This document shows, piece by piece, positions 9,320 to 21,900 of a stretch of DNA of 64,000 bases. The notes under the pieces were generated by a model that did not search any database, had not been told where the DNA came from, and saw only the letters and a list, made by a program, of their open reading frames with translations. Positions within the stretch are counted from its first letter, which is position 1. The number at the start of each line of letters is the position of its first letter. This stretch comes from Hyparrhenia diplandra (taxonomy: Eukaryota > Streptophyta > Magnoliopsida > Poales > Poaceae): positions 1,488,001 through 1,552,000 of the forward strand of contig JADLZK010012337.1 of NCBI GenBank assembly GCA_015847255.1. Reading direction: 5' to 3'. A program made the position numbers and the translations under genes.

Positions 9320-12101
9320 ATGGCGGAAGAGCAAAGTGCTTCTCGTTCTCATTCGATTCGAAAGAGAAGTTGTAGATTCGGATGATGGCTTGAGTGGAGT
9401 TGAGGCTTCACCCTCGGAACTTATTCCGGATGATGGTTATTCTTACTTTTTTGGTAAAAGTAAGATGAAGTCGGACTTTGCGAGAACTTGAGAAGGATGG
9501 GGTTTTGAAGAATGGATATTACAGCCCTCTTTGGTCCCGATGAGATTGTTCCCAAGCCCAAGAAGGATGAATGTGTCGTTTATAAAGATTTCTTTACAGA
9601 TGGTCTTTGATTTCCTTGTCAAGATTTCTTGGAGGAGGTGCTGAAGGCTTATGACATTGAGATTCACCACTTGACACCTAATGCCATTGCTCGGCTTTCT
9701 GTATTCTTATGGGCCGTGCGAAGCCAAGATGTTCAACCCAACATCAACACATTTTGTGATCTTCATGAACTTCATATTCAATACCGAAGTAAGATTGTTG
9801 ATGGCAAGAGGGTTACTTATTATTTTGGTTCTTTGTAACTTTAGGACTGCAAAAGGTGCAAGGCAAATTTCTCATACTTGCGAAGAATAAATGGGCTGAT
9901 GGTTGGTTTCGGATGTGGTTTTACCATAAAGTTCCTTTTGTTGAAGAACGCTTGAAGGTAAAAGGCTTGTGAAGAGATTTCCGCTTCTTCTGCTGAAATG
10001 CATAAGCGTGAGTTTATTATCGGGCCTCTTTCGAAGAAATCGTGGTGCCGGTGAATGTATGAAAGCCTTCAAGCTGGCTGCTACTTTTCAAAGTACCAGA
10101 GATTTGGTAGAGGAATTTGTTGCTGCTAGAGTCTGGCCCCTTCGTCGTGGTTAGAATATCCTTCGCTTTCATACGAAGGAGATTCGAGGAAAGAGTTACA
10201 AATTTCGGATCGTGATATTGTTAGGAAAGAAAATTGTATACTAAGTTTGATTGTTTTTATGTAGCTGATTATTTTCCTGATGCATCTACTTCTTCAAGAG
10301 ATAAAACTATTGATGTTGGAAAGATGAAGGAGGTTGCCCAAGATGTTTGTACTCGGTAGTGCCCTCACCGAAGACCTATCCTCACTTTTCGATATTATCG
10401 ATCTGAGAAGCTTCAAAAGGTTCCGGATTTTTTGCCGCTCCGAAGGTGTTAATTTGGATTCTTTTAAATTTATTGGAGTTGGTTGAGAAGCTTCGGATGA
10501 TGCCGAAGAAAACTGAGCTTCGTCGGCTAAGTGTATAGATGATGCTTTTAGTGTTCCCGATCTTTGAAGGCGGCGGCTAAAAAGGATCCCCTTAGAGCTT
10601 CTTTGAAGCGGTGTTTCTCGATGTATAAGGTAAAGAAAACTTCTTCGTTTGATGTTTTGTCTTGTTTTTGTCACTTTTTTTTTATATATATATGTTTTTA
10701 TGCTTTGTAGGGTGCAATTCTTTGTGATCAAAAGGCAACAGAGGATAGACTTGTTGCATACGCTCTTCGTGAGAAGAAATTATTGGAGGAAATTTCATCT
10801 TTGAAATCTCAGCTTCTTGAAAAGGAAAAAAAGAAAGAGGTCAAGTTTGTTGACGACTGGCATCACATGGATGGCCTGTTTCATAAATCTTGTGATACAA
10901 TTAAGGAGAAGGATGAAGAGATTGATCTTTGCAAAAAAAAGGTCATCGCTACCTTAAAGAGGGAAAATGAATATCTTGAGAAGAAGAAGAGAGAACAAGA
11001 GGAGTTTTTCTTATGAAATTTTAACAGTAATGTGGGATATTTGCCGAGGCCATTATGAAAAATTTGGTGCTAAGCCCGAGGATCCAAATTGGGAATTAGG
11101 GGAGTTTGATCCTTTCTTTAGGCGGCTATGCCGTCAATATAAAGATTTGGGTATGCTTGTGAATACCTTCGCCGATACTAGCGTTATGTATGCTACACGG
11201 GCACTTCTTCATTTGATGTCGAAGCCAAGGATCCCTTGTATCTTGAATTTGCCAAAGATGACTTCAAATTTCTGCTGAGGGTGTGAAGCAGATTAGCTCC
11301 TCGTACCGATCCTTTGTGCAAGAAATATTTTGACCAATATTGGTGTGTAAATGGTCGGGAGCCTTTTTGAGAAAGTGAAGAAGAAGATGGAAGCAAGTAA
11401 GTTGTTTTTTTTACGCCTTCGCTTGTTTTTTTGTGATTTTTTGTTATTTGGTTTCTTTTTCTAAATTTTGATAGATTGAGTTTGAATATATGCGGGAAGA
11501 GGAGAAGAGAAAGAAACTTTTGGAAGAAGAAGCACGTGGGGCTCGCGATGATGATGTTCGTGAAAGAGATCTGTAGTTTTAGTTCTTCCTAGGTTTTTGT
11601 TTTGAGTGATTACGTGAGGAGACTTTGTAAGTTAAGTTGATATTTGGTGATGTTTTAACTAAGATGCATCCTGCGAGGTGTTTCGAGCGAAGCTGCGCGA
11701 GGATGTTGCCACTATTATGCCTTTGATGGTAGCTAAAGGAAATTGTGTGTTTGAATCTTCCAAATTTTTTGGAATATCGCGAATCTGTTGGTGAAGTTGA
11801 CGTTGATTCCTTTATTGAGAGTAAACTTGGAGGTTCAAAAATTAAAACTAATCATGGAATTCCTCGAGTTATTGATTTTAGTGAATTTACGAGGTGAGAT
11901 GATGTTTGATTTTATGATATGTTTTTCTTTCTCCCAAACGAAGTGTGTGAAAAAGTGGGTTTTATTTTGTTCGGTCGTCGGGTTCAAGTGCTTCTCCACA
12001 TTATCTTTTCTGAAGGTGTTTTAAGGCAAGAAGTGGATAATATAGTTAACGAGGCTTTAGATGAACTTTTTGGTGGAGGTGGCGAACACTATTGTTTCTG
12101 A
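9320..12101 (+). pseudogene. Antisense accessory gene of the Ty3 element, 'Transposase_28'-like, spliced, decayed
   Basis: The gene runs opposite to gag-pol. A leader intron probably ends CTTGCAG just before the ATG at 9320, which opens with MAEEQSASRSHSIRK. Residues encoded by about 9,630-9,950 resemble the plant family labelled 'putative gypsy type transposon' (Transposase_28, PF04195): an LKAYDIEIHHLTPNAIARL block, then a conserved WADGWFRMWFYHKVPF block. A later part (10,783-11,016) is a long charged coiled coil. Two good GT-AG introns are visible: 10,630-10,710 and 11,397-11,474. The protein seems to end near 12,101. Several single-base frame breaks interrupt it. What the protein does is unknown; the family name does not imply demonstrated transposase activity. 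Family membership is from recall and needs a profile search. Confidence 0.65.
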
Positions 12102-12240
12102 GAACAATGATTTGTAATTTATTTTTGTAAAAGCCATGATTTGGTATTAAGTGATTGTATACAAATAATCGTGATGTAATGAAGTATCACTTTTTATTAT
12201 TTTAAAGAGAGATGTTGTTCTTTTCAATTATTGCGTAGGT

Positions 12241-12630
12241 GGAATGACAAATTTTGCTTATGAAGTGTAAAATTTTTCCCTTAGGAAATGAAAACGTCGT
12301 CCACTTTGTTTTTGCGAAGGTGAAGCGATAACTTCGCTTATATGAAGTGATAACTTTTCCCTTAAGAAAATTTAAAAACGTCGTCCCCTTTTCTTTTGCG
12401 AAGGTAGAGCGACAAACTTCACTTACGAAGTGTCAATTTTTCCCTTAGAAAAATTTAAAAACGTCGTCCCCTTTTCTTTTTTGCGAAGGTAGAGCGACAA
12501 ACTTCGCTACGAAGTGTCAATTTTTCCCTTAGGAAAATTTAAAAGCGTCGTCCCCTTTTCTTTTTATGGAAGGTAGAGCGACAAACTTAAAACTACGAAG
12601 TGTCAATTTTTCCTTTAGGAAAATTTGTAG
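12241..12630. repeat. ~83-bp tandem array in the Ty3 element
   Basis: About 4.5 copies of an 83-84-bp unit containing TTTTTCCCTTAGGAAAAT, AAAACGTCGTCCCC, GCGAAGGTAGAGCGACAAAC and TACGAAGTGTC. The AAAACGTCGT word starts at 12291, 12374, 12458 and (as AAAAGCGTCGT) 12541. The array lies just after the antisense gene and could be its 3' flank. Tandem arrays in this position are known in Tat-group elements. Confidence 0.85.
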
Positions 12631-13389
12631 GTAGTAATTTTTGTGAAAATTGCACCTACTTTTTTGTTTAATTCGCCGATGCATGAATGTTATGTTCTTC
12701 GGCGTTTGCTTCATGAAATGATATGAAATATAAAGTGAGGAATGTTGGGGAAACTACTTTCTCATTTATATTGATGTGAGAATTTACAATAGAGACTGCC
12801 TCGTTAAAAAACCACTTACCTGCGAAGGGCTTCCCCGAGTGGAAAAACAGTGCATCTCTTTTACAATTGAAATGTAAATTTTGCTAAAAAGTAAATGATC
12901 TTTGCTATCTATTTACATATTTGAGAAAAAACTTTCTCTTCTATGGGTAGTACTTACGAAGGTCTTGGTTATTCCATGTATGGCTCAATTCTTCTCCCTT
13001 CAAAGTCTCCAAGTGATATGATCCTGGTTTGTTTGATTTTGAGATGATGAATGGTCCTTCCCATTTTTCTTTGGAATTTTCCCACGTGCCTTCGTTTCTT
13101 TTCCTTTTGAGCACGAAGTCTCTGGTGAAGTTCCCTCCGATTACTTTTTTTGTTATACCATTTGCTTGTTTTTACGTTTGATACTTGCTTAAGTTCGGAG
13201 GGCTTCGTTTCTTTCTTCTTCAAGTAAGTCTTTGCTTGTCTTTAAATCCTCTTCACTTATTAGTTGTACATTCAGTCTTGGACCTTCGTATTGAAGTTCT
13301 TCTCGGAGTCATAGCTTCGTCTCCATATAGTAGCTTGAATGGTGAAAATTTTGTAGATCTTGTGGTTGTTGTGTTGTGACTCCACACTA

Positions 13390-14140
13390 TTATTGGAAGT
13401 TCTTTGATCCACTTTCCTTTTGGTAATCCCACAAGATTTCTTTATATTCTGTGTAAATTATTCCATTTGCTCTTTCAACTGCTCTCCGTTTGATTGCGGA
13501 TGTCTTCTTCGATGCGAAGCATAGTTGGATTCCAAGATTTGTACAATATTCTCTCGAAATCTTCGCTATCAAATTGTGTTCCATTGTCTAAGGTGATGTG
13601 CCTTGGGACTCCAAATCTGCAAATGATATTTTGCCATAAGAACATTTTCATTGTTGCCGAGGACATGTTTGTTATTGGTTTCGCCTCAATCCATTTTGTG
13701 AAATAATCAATGCTACATGATCGCATATTGGAAGTTCCCTTGAGTTTGTGGTAACTTTCCGACGATATCTATTCCCCATCTTGCTAATGGCCAAGCCTGG
13801 TTCTATTTGTTGGATTGGATTTTTGGTGCATGTGTTTTGTTTTCGAGATTTGACAATTGTGATAAGTCTTGATTATTTCCTTGCTATCTTTTCCGAGTTG
13901 TTGGCCAATAAAAACCTTGCTCGAAGGCTTTTCCTGCGATTGATCTTGGTCGGCGTGAATTCGCAAGTTCCATTGTAGATTTCTTGTAATATTTCCTTTC
14001 CTTCTTCGCTTGAAACACATTTCAAAGCAATGGTTCACATATGCCATGCTTGTAAAGTTGATCGTTGATGATTTTATAATTCCTTGTTTTGTGCTTCATT
14101 CTTGTTTCATCAACTTCGTTCTCGGGTTCATAGTAACCTT
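13390..14140 (-). pseudogene. Integrase region of the Ty3 element
   Basis: Read on the minus strand, the first part (about 14,100-13,784) carries the connector after the zinc-binding region, with CHNCQISK-like residues partly broken by frameshifts. The core at 13,726-13,475 shows IDYFTKWIEAKPI (first catalytic Asp), CRFGVPRHITLDNGTQF (second Asp), and further on AVERANGIIY (catalytic Glu), so all three DDE residues are still visible. The core is split over at least two frames, so it is not translatable as one protein. It would have inserted cDNA into host DNA. Confidence 0.85.
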
Positions 14141-14429
14141 TGAGAAATGCTATTATTGATGATCTCCAATCTTCGCTTTCTATTATGTGGACATTTCTTG
14201 GCTCTTCCATCTTTGCTTGGATTGATGATTCGATAATACTTGATAGAATACATCCGGTGGTAACTTTACTTTTTTTTTTTTTTTTTTTTGAGTCATGCGG
14301 CTTTCGCAATTATGTACGCTTCTTCATTATTTGTTCTTGAGATGCTTCTTAATGTGAAACCTTCGGAAGTGTCTTTCCTGTTCTCGACGTGTTGCAAATA
14401 TTTTGCCATTTCGGGGTCTTTAGCTTTGT

Positions 14430-15005
14430 AACTTTTCTCTATATGTCAGGGCACAACTTGTGAATCTGTTTTGATCAATAATTTTTGGATTCCCATTGCC
14501 CTTGCTTTGCGAAGCCCCTGCCAGATCTTGCTTCATATTCGCAATGTTATTTGTGCATTTGAACTCTAGCCTTGCCGCATATCTCATTTTTATTCCTGAA
14601 GGTGAAGTTATGATTGCAGCCACTCGGCGCCTGAGGAGCCCCATGCGCCATCACAATTGATTGTCCATTCTTGGCAAGTCATTGTCCACTCTTGGACTTC
14701 TTTTTGTTCTTCTATGTTTGAAGTTGGAGTCCAATCCGCAACAAAATCTGCTAGAACTTGTGACTTGATTGTTCTTTTTTTCAAATTCTATGAAATACTT
14801 GAGATATTTCTGGCGCCCATTTTTCCAATCTTCCGGATGATTTGCAACTTTGAAGAACATCTTTGAGGGGATGATTTGTTGGTATTTTGACTTTATGTGC
14901 TTGAAAGTAGTGCTTCAATTTTCTTGTTGCCATTAACACTTTGCATATGCTATCTTCTCTATCTCGAATAATAGATCTTTGAGCCTGAGAGAGCTTCGGA
15001 GACAA
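14430..15005 (-). pseudogene. RNase H region of the Ty3 element
   Basis: Minus-strand frames show LMATRKLKHYFQAHKVKIPT followed by HPLKDVL, the characteristic end of the Ty3 RT-RNase H segment. Further on, NCDGAWGSSGAE resembles the second RNase H (DG.....GAG) of plant gypsy elements. A long A/T run near 14,271-14,290 and several frame breaks interrupt the part that leads into integrase. Confidence 0.75.
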
Positions 15006-16060
15006 AAATATATTGGTTGTTGCTTCTTGGTGTGTTCTTCGTGTTTTCTTGTATCAAAACTGCGCTTAGCTGCGTTTTTTTGAAGCTGAAATGTATAACA
15101 ATAACTCTTCTTGTGGATTTGGGCTTGCCAAAGTTGTTGGATTTGCCAAATACTTCTTTATTTCTTCGAAGGCCTTTTGCTGTTCTTCTCCCGTCGCGAA
15201 GGTCTTGTTTGAGTTTTTAATGCTTGAAAGATTGGGAAGCTTTTCTCGGCTGATTTTGATATGAATCTGTTTAGCGAAAGCCGACCTTCGATCGGTTTCC
15301 GAATGTCTTTGATGCTTTTGGAACTTGTGTTTCCATCACTTTGCTTTTACTTTCTCCGGATTTGGATCGATTCCTTTTGATGATACGACACATCCTAGAA
15401 TTTTTCCTTTCTTAACCCCGAAGGTGCATTTTTACGGATTGAGCTTCAAGTGTGCTTTTCGAAGGTTAGAGAAGGTTTCTTTGAGATCTTCGATATGCAA
15501 CTCTCTTTTCTTGCTTTTTACGATTACATCATCAACATATGCGAGCAAATTTTTTCCCAATTGATCTTTTAGTACTTGTTGAAGTCATTACGATGAAACT
15601 TGATCCTGCATTGTGAAGCCCCTCGGCCATTCTTTGAAAAAGCGGTATGTGCCAAACGGAGTGATGAAACTTGTCTTTTCTTCATCTTCTTTACTCATCC
15701 AAATTTGATGGTAACCCGAGAAACAATCTAGGAAACTTAACATTTCACTTCCCATTTGCTTGATCGACTAATGTGTCAATTCTTGGTAGTGGAAAATTGT
15801 CTTTTAGGGCAGGCTTTGTTTAGATACGTGAAATCGATGCACATTCTCCACTTCAAGTTCTTTTTCGACCATAACTATGTTTGCAAGCCATGTTGTGAAT
15901 CTTACTTCTCGATGACCTTCGCGTCCAATAACCTTTGTGCCGCTTTTTTGCGGCTATTGTTCTATCTTTCGAAAGTTTTTCTTAATTTACGCTTCTTTGG
16001 CTTGTAACTTGGGTCTATGTTTAGTTTGTGTTCAATGATATCTCTGCTGACTCCTTCTAG
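15006..16060 (-). pseudogene. Reverse-transcriptase region of the Ty3 element
   Basis: On the minus strand the conserved KWRMCIDF phrase is at about 15,853-15,831. The catalytic LAYVDDVIVKS box, with YVDD at 15,539-15,528, follows, then FGVKKGKILG and the PN..K typical of plant gypsy RTs. These motifs lie in different frames because of several one-base shifts and stop codons, so the enzyme is inactive. The order RT, RNase H, integrase confirms the Ty3/gypsy type. Confidence 0.8.
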
Positions 16061-16780
16061 ATCTTTTGCGACCAAGCGAAGACGTCTTGATTGATTCTCA
16101 AGAAGTTTATAAGGTTCTTTTCTTCTTCTTCGCCAAGATCATTTGCGATGATAATTTTTCTGTCGGTAGCATTGGGTCTAGCGGTACTTCTTTTGTTTCG
16201 TCTTTGGTACAAGTTTTCACTTTTTGGGGGCTTCGGCGTTCTCTTTTTCTTCTTGCTCTTCTTCATCTTCGATGTTGAGAATGTTTTCTTTGAGCCGGTG
16301 ATGAATCTTTTTCTATACACCTTGCTTTCGCTTTTGATCTCCATGGATTGTGATTGTTCCATTGATTCTTTGGAATTTTCATGCAAAGATATGAGTAATT
16401 GATTCTTTGCTTCAAATGCATTTAGACTTCCTCTTCCAAATATTGCATTATATTGACTATGCATTTCAACAACATCAAATGCAATTTGTTCTGTTCTTGC
16501 ATTGTTCACTGTCCCAAATGATACTGGCAACACAATTCTTCCAATTGAATTTATTCTTCTGCCTCCAAATCCGACTAATGGATATTCTGCCCGCCCTAGA
16601 CTTTTTCGTCAATTTGCATTGCATCTAAAGTTTTTTGCGAAGAGGATATCTGGCTGAACTTCCCTGCATCAACCAGAATTTTTGTTCTCGACCATCCTTC
16701 TATGTTTGCCTCAATGACCATAGCATCCATATGTGGAAAATCTTTTAGCTTCATATCTTTTTCTCGTAAATATTATTGGT
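16057..16780 (-). pseudogene. Protease/linker region of the Ty3 element
   Basis: A 158-residue frame (16,533-16,057) contains VEMHSQYNAIFGRGSLNAFE, typical of the segment after the retroviral-type protease, and ends with NFLRINQDVFAWS, the usual lead into reverse transcriptase. Upstream, KILVDAG at about 16,685 looks like a protease active site in which the normal D-S/T-G has become D-A-G, a change expected to abolish catalysis. Confidence 0.65.
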
Positions 16781-16899
16781 TGATGTGACCACTTTGTCTT
16801 TTTGTATGGGCCTTCCATTGATATTGAATTTATTCTTCGGAAGTAGTTTCTTCTTTCGGTGTTTGTTTCTGTACTCCATCTTTGTTTCCTCCTCGAGAT

Positions 16900-18530
16900 T
16901 GTCAATATTACGCCTCGCTTGGCATTATTGTATTTGTCAAGTAGCCGGAGAATTATTGCTTTGATTGATTGTAGAATTATTTGCCATTGATGCCTTTGGT
17001 TGCTGAATTTGCATTTGTCCCCATGGTATTGCAGCCAATGGTTGACAATTGTATATTGGTGGAGGTCTGGTAGTGTTTGATGCGAAGGTCCCGGATTTGT
17101 ATGGAAGTTGTATCCTTGATTGTAACATCCTTGGTTCCGAGGAGAGTTTGCTTGACTTAAAAAGTTGATTGTCTTTTGACTTTGTATGCTTACGCTTTCT
17201 TGTTGGACTTCGTCAATGCTTTTCTTTATCCTTTGGACACATTTTTGAAGTGTGGCCGGCCCCTTTGCCATGCACGAGGCAAAACATTTCTTCAGCTTTA
17301 AAGGTCTTCGTTCGCCAAATCTTGCTTGACTAAAACCTCCTCTCGTAATTGTTGTTGATACTTACTGTTTTGAAATTGGCCGCTGGTCTTGGCTTATTTG
17401 GTCATTGTTTATTGCATTTTCTCCACTTTGCTCATTGTTGATTTGGTTCACGCGTTGTGGCGGTTGATCTCGATATTGTCTTCGCTCAAAGTTTTGAGTT
17501 TTGTATTGATTGAATTGATTGTTTGTCTTCGCTTGGTTTCTTTCAAAGTTTTCTTCTTCGATTTTTTTCTTGTAATCATCATCGATTTCGCATATTTCTC
17601 GAATTCTTAGTAGAGTTGAGCAACCTTGTTTTTTCGTCTTTCTCTTTTCGGATGTGATTATAGTTGACTTGCTCTTAATCCTCTCGATGGTTGCTATGAT
17701 CACCACTTCGCCCGCACATCCGGTATCCGAGTTTTCATTTGGATGAATCTTTTGTAATACTTGATCAATGGCTCTTTTGGGTATTACTTGATGTCAAATA
17801 AGTCATCACTTGTTAGCTTCGGTGTGTTGAAATCCTTGAAAATCAACTAGCAACCGGTCCTTAATTGCTCCCAGCATTTTTATTGACCTTGGTTTGAGCG
17901 AAGAGTACCATTTTTTCTTATTTGAGCCTTTCATTGCCATGATGAGTGATTTTGCTAATGTTGATTCGTCTCTCCTCCTCCCGAGGCAAGCGCAGCCGAA
18001 GCTCATAAGGAATTGTCTTGGATCGTAATTCCTTCATATGTTGGAATTATGTTGAACTTGAACCCTTTTGGTCATTTTGCTATTTTGCGAGATCAATTGA
18101 CAAGGGAGACTACGTGTCAATTGCTATTGTGATTTTGTCTTGTTCTTTTTCTTTTCTTGAATTTTTTTGAGCTTGGCTCTTCAAGGTTGATGACTTCTTT
18201 TTCTTGTTTTTCAAGTTCTTCATTTAGTCTTCGCAACGGCTTCTCGGCTTCTTCAATTCTTTGTTTTATTGTCTTTTCTCTTGTGCGTTGCCTGCACTCT
18301 TCAAGTTCTTTCTCTTTCCTTGCTAAGTTCTCTTCAAGTGCTTTGAGCCTTTGCTCTTCACTTTCGTTGTCTTGTGATCTTGATTTTTCCCTTGCTTCTT
18401 CAATTTCTTCATCTTGTCCATCCTCTTGTGATCTTGTTTCTTCTCGCAGAGGTTTGTTTCTTTGATCTCCCCATATCTTTGGTTGGTCGTGGGAATGCTC
18501 GAGCACATACCGCGGCGGTGGGCGCCAAGA
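16900..18530 (-). pseudogene. gag region of the Ty3 element
   Basis: Reading leftward from the 5' LTR, a highly charged coiled-coil frame (about 18,480-18,117, many E/K/R with heptad spacing such as EEQRLKALEENLARKEKELE) is followed by Gln/Asn-rich sequence around 17,400-17,700. A zinc-knuckle remnant near 17,280-17,240 has an HGKGAGHTSKMCPKDK-like reading split by a frameshift. Gag would package the RNA. The frame is broken in several places. Confidence 0.7.
18512..18527 (-). other. Primer binding site of the Ty3 element
   Basis: Three bases inside the right LTR the minus strand reads TGGCGCCCACCGC. TGGCGCC is a common tRNA-complementary primer site in LTR elements (Asp/Lys type). It fixes the orientation of the element. 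Confidence 0.7.
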
Positions 18531-18970
18531 TGTTGGGTAAAATACTCCAAACACGTTTATTGATGAATACTTAGTCACAAAGTGACTGGTACCACATGTC
18601 CATTACAAGAGGTTTCAGGGGGTATTTATAGGACCCCCCTAGCTTCGCTATTCTAGTCAAGTGACAAACTTTACAATGACAAGATTACGTGTCTAGACTT
18701 TCGGGGCGGCCGCCCCTCGATGTCTTCGAGTTTCTTGAAAACTTTGGTTGCGAAGGTCTTCTCGACGAAGCCTACTTTCTTGGGTTCCTCTTGCGGAGCT
18801 CGAATTGCGAAGGCCTTCGTACTTCCTTCGCGATGATTGATCTACAATCATTCTTTTTGTTTGTCTTTCTCTTCTCTGTGGTGACCTTTCGTGCGAAATT
18901 CAGCGCTTCGGGGAACATACTTCAAAGTTTGGGTTAGAGGTTTATGTAAAATAAAGTTGACCCCCCAACG
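18531..18970 (-). repeat. 5' LTR of the Ty3/gypsy element
   Basis: 440 bp, TGTTGGG to CCCAACG. It differs from the other LTR by scattered substitutions and one- to few-base indels, so the insertion is not brand new. The last base is G instead of the expected A. Confidence 0.9.
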
Positions 18971-18975
18971 TCCAT

Positions 18976-21900
18976 ATACAGGCCCATGACACGTTGCGCC
19001 AAATTGGATTGTCTGTATCTTGTCGACTGCTCGTAGGATGATGCATGGGATTCTAATATGCATCGTCCATGGATGATACCATCATTTGAAACGTGACGAC
19101 ATGGCACTAGCCTGCCTGGGAGCGACACTTAGGCATGACATATGAAGCATGTTGTGTCGTCGTGCTGACATCCCGGCTTAGGCACGACATTATGGTTGCT
19201 TAAACGTGCCGTATTGTGCCGACGACTCACGGCAGCCCGACATTCCCGTGCCAGCCCGGTCCCGGTGTGCCATTGACGCGAGGATGAGCGCCAACATGCC
19301 GGTGCCGTGGGGGACGTGCGCCGCTAGGGAACTCGTCGCCTTGCCGCTGCCACAGGGACGTGCTACCATGCCACCACCATTGCTTGGCCACTGCCGCCGT
19401 GACGCTGCCATCACTTTCGGCCAAGGCCTGCACGGTGGCCGTCAGCGTCTGCATGTGGAGAGGCGGAGTAGGCGCATTGCCACGCGGGAGCTACTAATGG
19501 GAGTACGATTGGGAGAGCACGCGAAGGAGCAGGTGGTCGCCGAGACGGCTAGAAGAGCGAAATGTTGGGAAAATAGAAGAGGAGCTAGGATTTCATAGTT
19601 GTGTGTTGCTTATATATGTAACATATTATGGTCCAACGGCCAGCATCTATCTTCAAACAAATTTAACGGTGCAAAATAACCAGGCCCACCCTATCCTGGC
19701 ACGGGCCGACTTCCCGGCCCCGGCACGGGCACGTGCACATGCACGGCATCGAGCTAGGCCAGGCCGTGTCGGACCGGGCTAGTGTCATGCTTTTTCGCAC
19801 TGGGGCCATGTCAGCCCAGCGGGCCTGACCCGTTTGGAAATTTACGGATAATGCATGACCGTGATATGATAATGAGATCGATCGACTCAGCTGGGCAGCA
19901 ATAATTCGTGCTGCAGTTAGTGTGTACACATGACCTTGGCTGATCCCTGGCCGGCTCTCTGCTGCGGACTGAGACAAGGACATTACTTGCTTGCTTGCGT
20001 CTCTCTCCGATAACCAGACGGCGTCGATGTGAATTGACAAAGCATGGAAAGGACGCGCGCGATGGACCTCTTCATGTACAGCTGATGACGAATAATGATT
20101 CCGGCCACTACGGCCAACTATAGATCAAATAGCAGTGGCTGCCAGCCAGCAGGGCGATGAGGACTCTACAGGGTGTAGCGTCACATTCATACTGTAGAGA
20201 TATTTCTGTAGACAGCAGTCCGGCTCCTGCAGACGACCACAGCAGGTAAACAGCAACTTTGCTACGGTACTTTCGAAATGATTGTGGGACCGCCTATTTT
20301 TTCCGATCAAAACGGTCGCGATCATCTATTATTACTGCCAAGAGGTAATAGTATTTATTTAATTTTTATTTTATCAAATAAGGTAAAAAGGATAGTTTTA
20401 TGTAAAAAATCTTATTTGTAGATTTTGTGCATGCATGCGTAATCTTTAAGTGATATGGTTAATCTTTTTATTTTATTTTTTTGTAATTGATATATTCTCA
20501 TTAGTTACCTTTTTGTTTTGTACGTGACATGACACCAGCGTGACTAGCATACATGACACCCGCTGGTGTGTAGTGTAGATGCATGTACACGACATGTTAG
20601 TTTTGTACGTGGTTGGGCATTTACGTAACTTAATTTTTGTGCATGTACGTGGTGTCATGCACACGTTAGTTGGTATGTAGATGCTAAAAAATGTGTACCA
20701 TGACACCACGTTAGTTGGTGTGTAGATGTATTGCATGTACATGACACGTTAGTTTTATACGTGATTGGGCATTTACGTGACTTGACGCCACGCGAGGAGG
20801 GATAGGATCATTCAAAAAAAAAAAAAAAAAAAGGAGGCACGGGATCCGGCTCAACTCTCACGTGATTTTCGGCCCTAATCTCCCGTTTTTATCTGCATGC
20901 GGGATAAATTCCCGTGAATAGGAGCGACCGGGGCTTGGAAGGTACGGAGTACACGCGAGAAGATTTGTTGAATCCGCATGCATGCGGGATTTCCTCCGGT
21001 CAACAGGGATGAGGGCGTTTTAATTCTATTTTCTTGAATATATTAATTTATTTACTAATTAATTAAATTATGAATAATCAACGGTCCAGATCGATTTGAG
21101 ATATTACCTCCTAGTAGGTAAAAGGAGTACTGAGCATTGCCCGATACATAATGCCAATCTTTATTTTTATCCTTCAAAACAAAAAGCAAAGATTTAATTA
21201 ACCTAAATACTAGTTTTTCGCCCGTGCAGGCAGCGTCCTCTCGCCTGCGCACCTCTCAACGCCGTCCCTGTCCGATGGCGAGCGAGGAAAAAGAGAGTAG
21301 AGACTGGCGACTATGGGGCAATTTGGGCCCTCAAGGACCACGGCCGCTCACGGGGCATCTTCGCGCTACCGGGCTGGAGAGGGCGGCCGGTGGCAGCAGC
21401 GCTTGGCCACTCGCGTGGAGAGGGGGGGAGTACCGGGCGGCGACGAGCAACTTCCCATCGGTCGCATGAGGCGGGGAACCGGCGGAGGCGCGGAGAGCGG
21501 GAAATCGGCGGGGAGCGCTCGCCACCTCCTACCGGCCGCGACCCGCATGCGCCCTCGACGACCGCGCCCGCGATGCGGTCTTGCCGGGCCAACGAAAGTT
21601 GCTGGTGGAGACGAAGGGACCGTCGGAAGGGGAAAGGAAGGGAAAGTAGCGGCTGTAAAGAATGGATGAGTCGGGCACCGCTGGAGAACTATTTTTAGCC
21701 TGTGAGTCGACTCCTTGTTTGTGTTGACGTGGTCTTCTCTCATCAATAATATCATTGTTTATTGGATGAATCGACTCATCCACTGGAGATGGCCTCACCG
21801 AACCGGTGAAACGGCGATGGCGTCGATCCGCGGCCGCACGGACTGTCATAAAATTTGTGCAATACTATCATAAATCTGTGTTATGTGTTGTTGCAATGGC

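Larger units (their letters stand above)
8452..18970 (-). mobile_element. Ty3/gypsy LTR retrotransposon with an antisense accessory gene (Tat/Grande/RIRE2-like)
   Basis: A 10.5-kb element lies on the minus strand. Its LTRs (8452-8885 and 18531-18970) share TGTTGGGTAAAATACTCC at one end and GACCCCCAAC at the other. TCCAT flanks both sides (8447-8451, 18971-18975). A primer binding site starting TGGCGCCCACC adjoins the right LTR, so that LTR is the 5' one. Reading leftward come a coiled-coil gag, zinc knuckle, protease, reverse transcriptase (YVDD), RNase H and integrase (D, D, E). RT-RNase H before integrase defines Ty3/gypsy. Between integrase and the 3' LTR is 4 kb with a gene on the opposite strand, a layout known from the Tat group (Grande, RIRE2, Cinful). 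All reading frames carry multiple frameshifts. The terminal A of the right LTR appears as G. Confidence 0.9.

Noticed and set aside
19680..19830. GGCACGGGC-rich stretch resembling a hAT transposon end
   Set aside because: No 8-bp duplication or matching terminal repeat could be found nearby.
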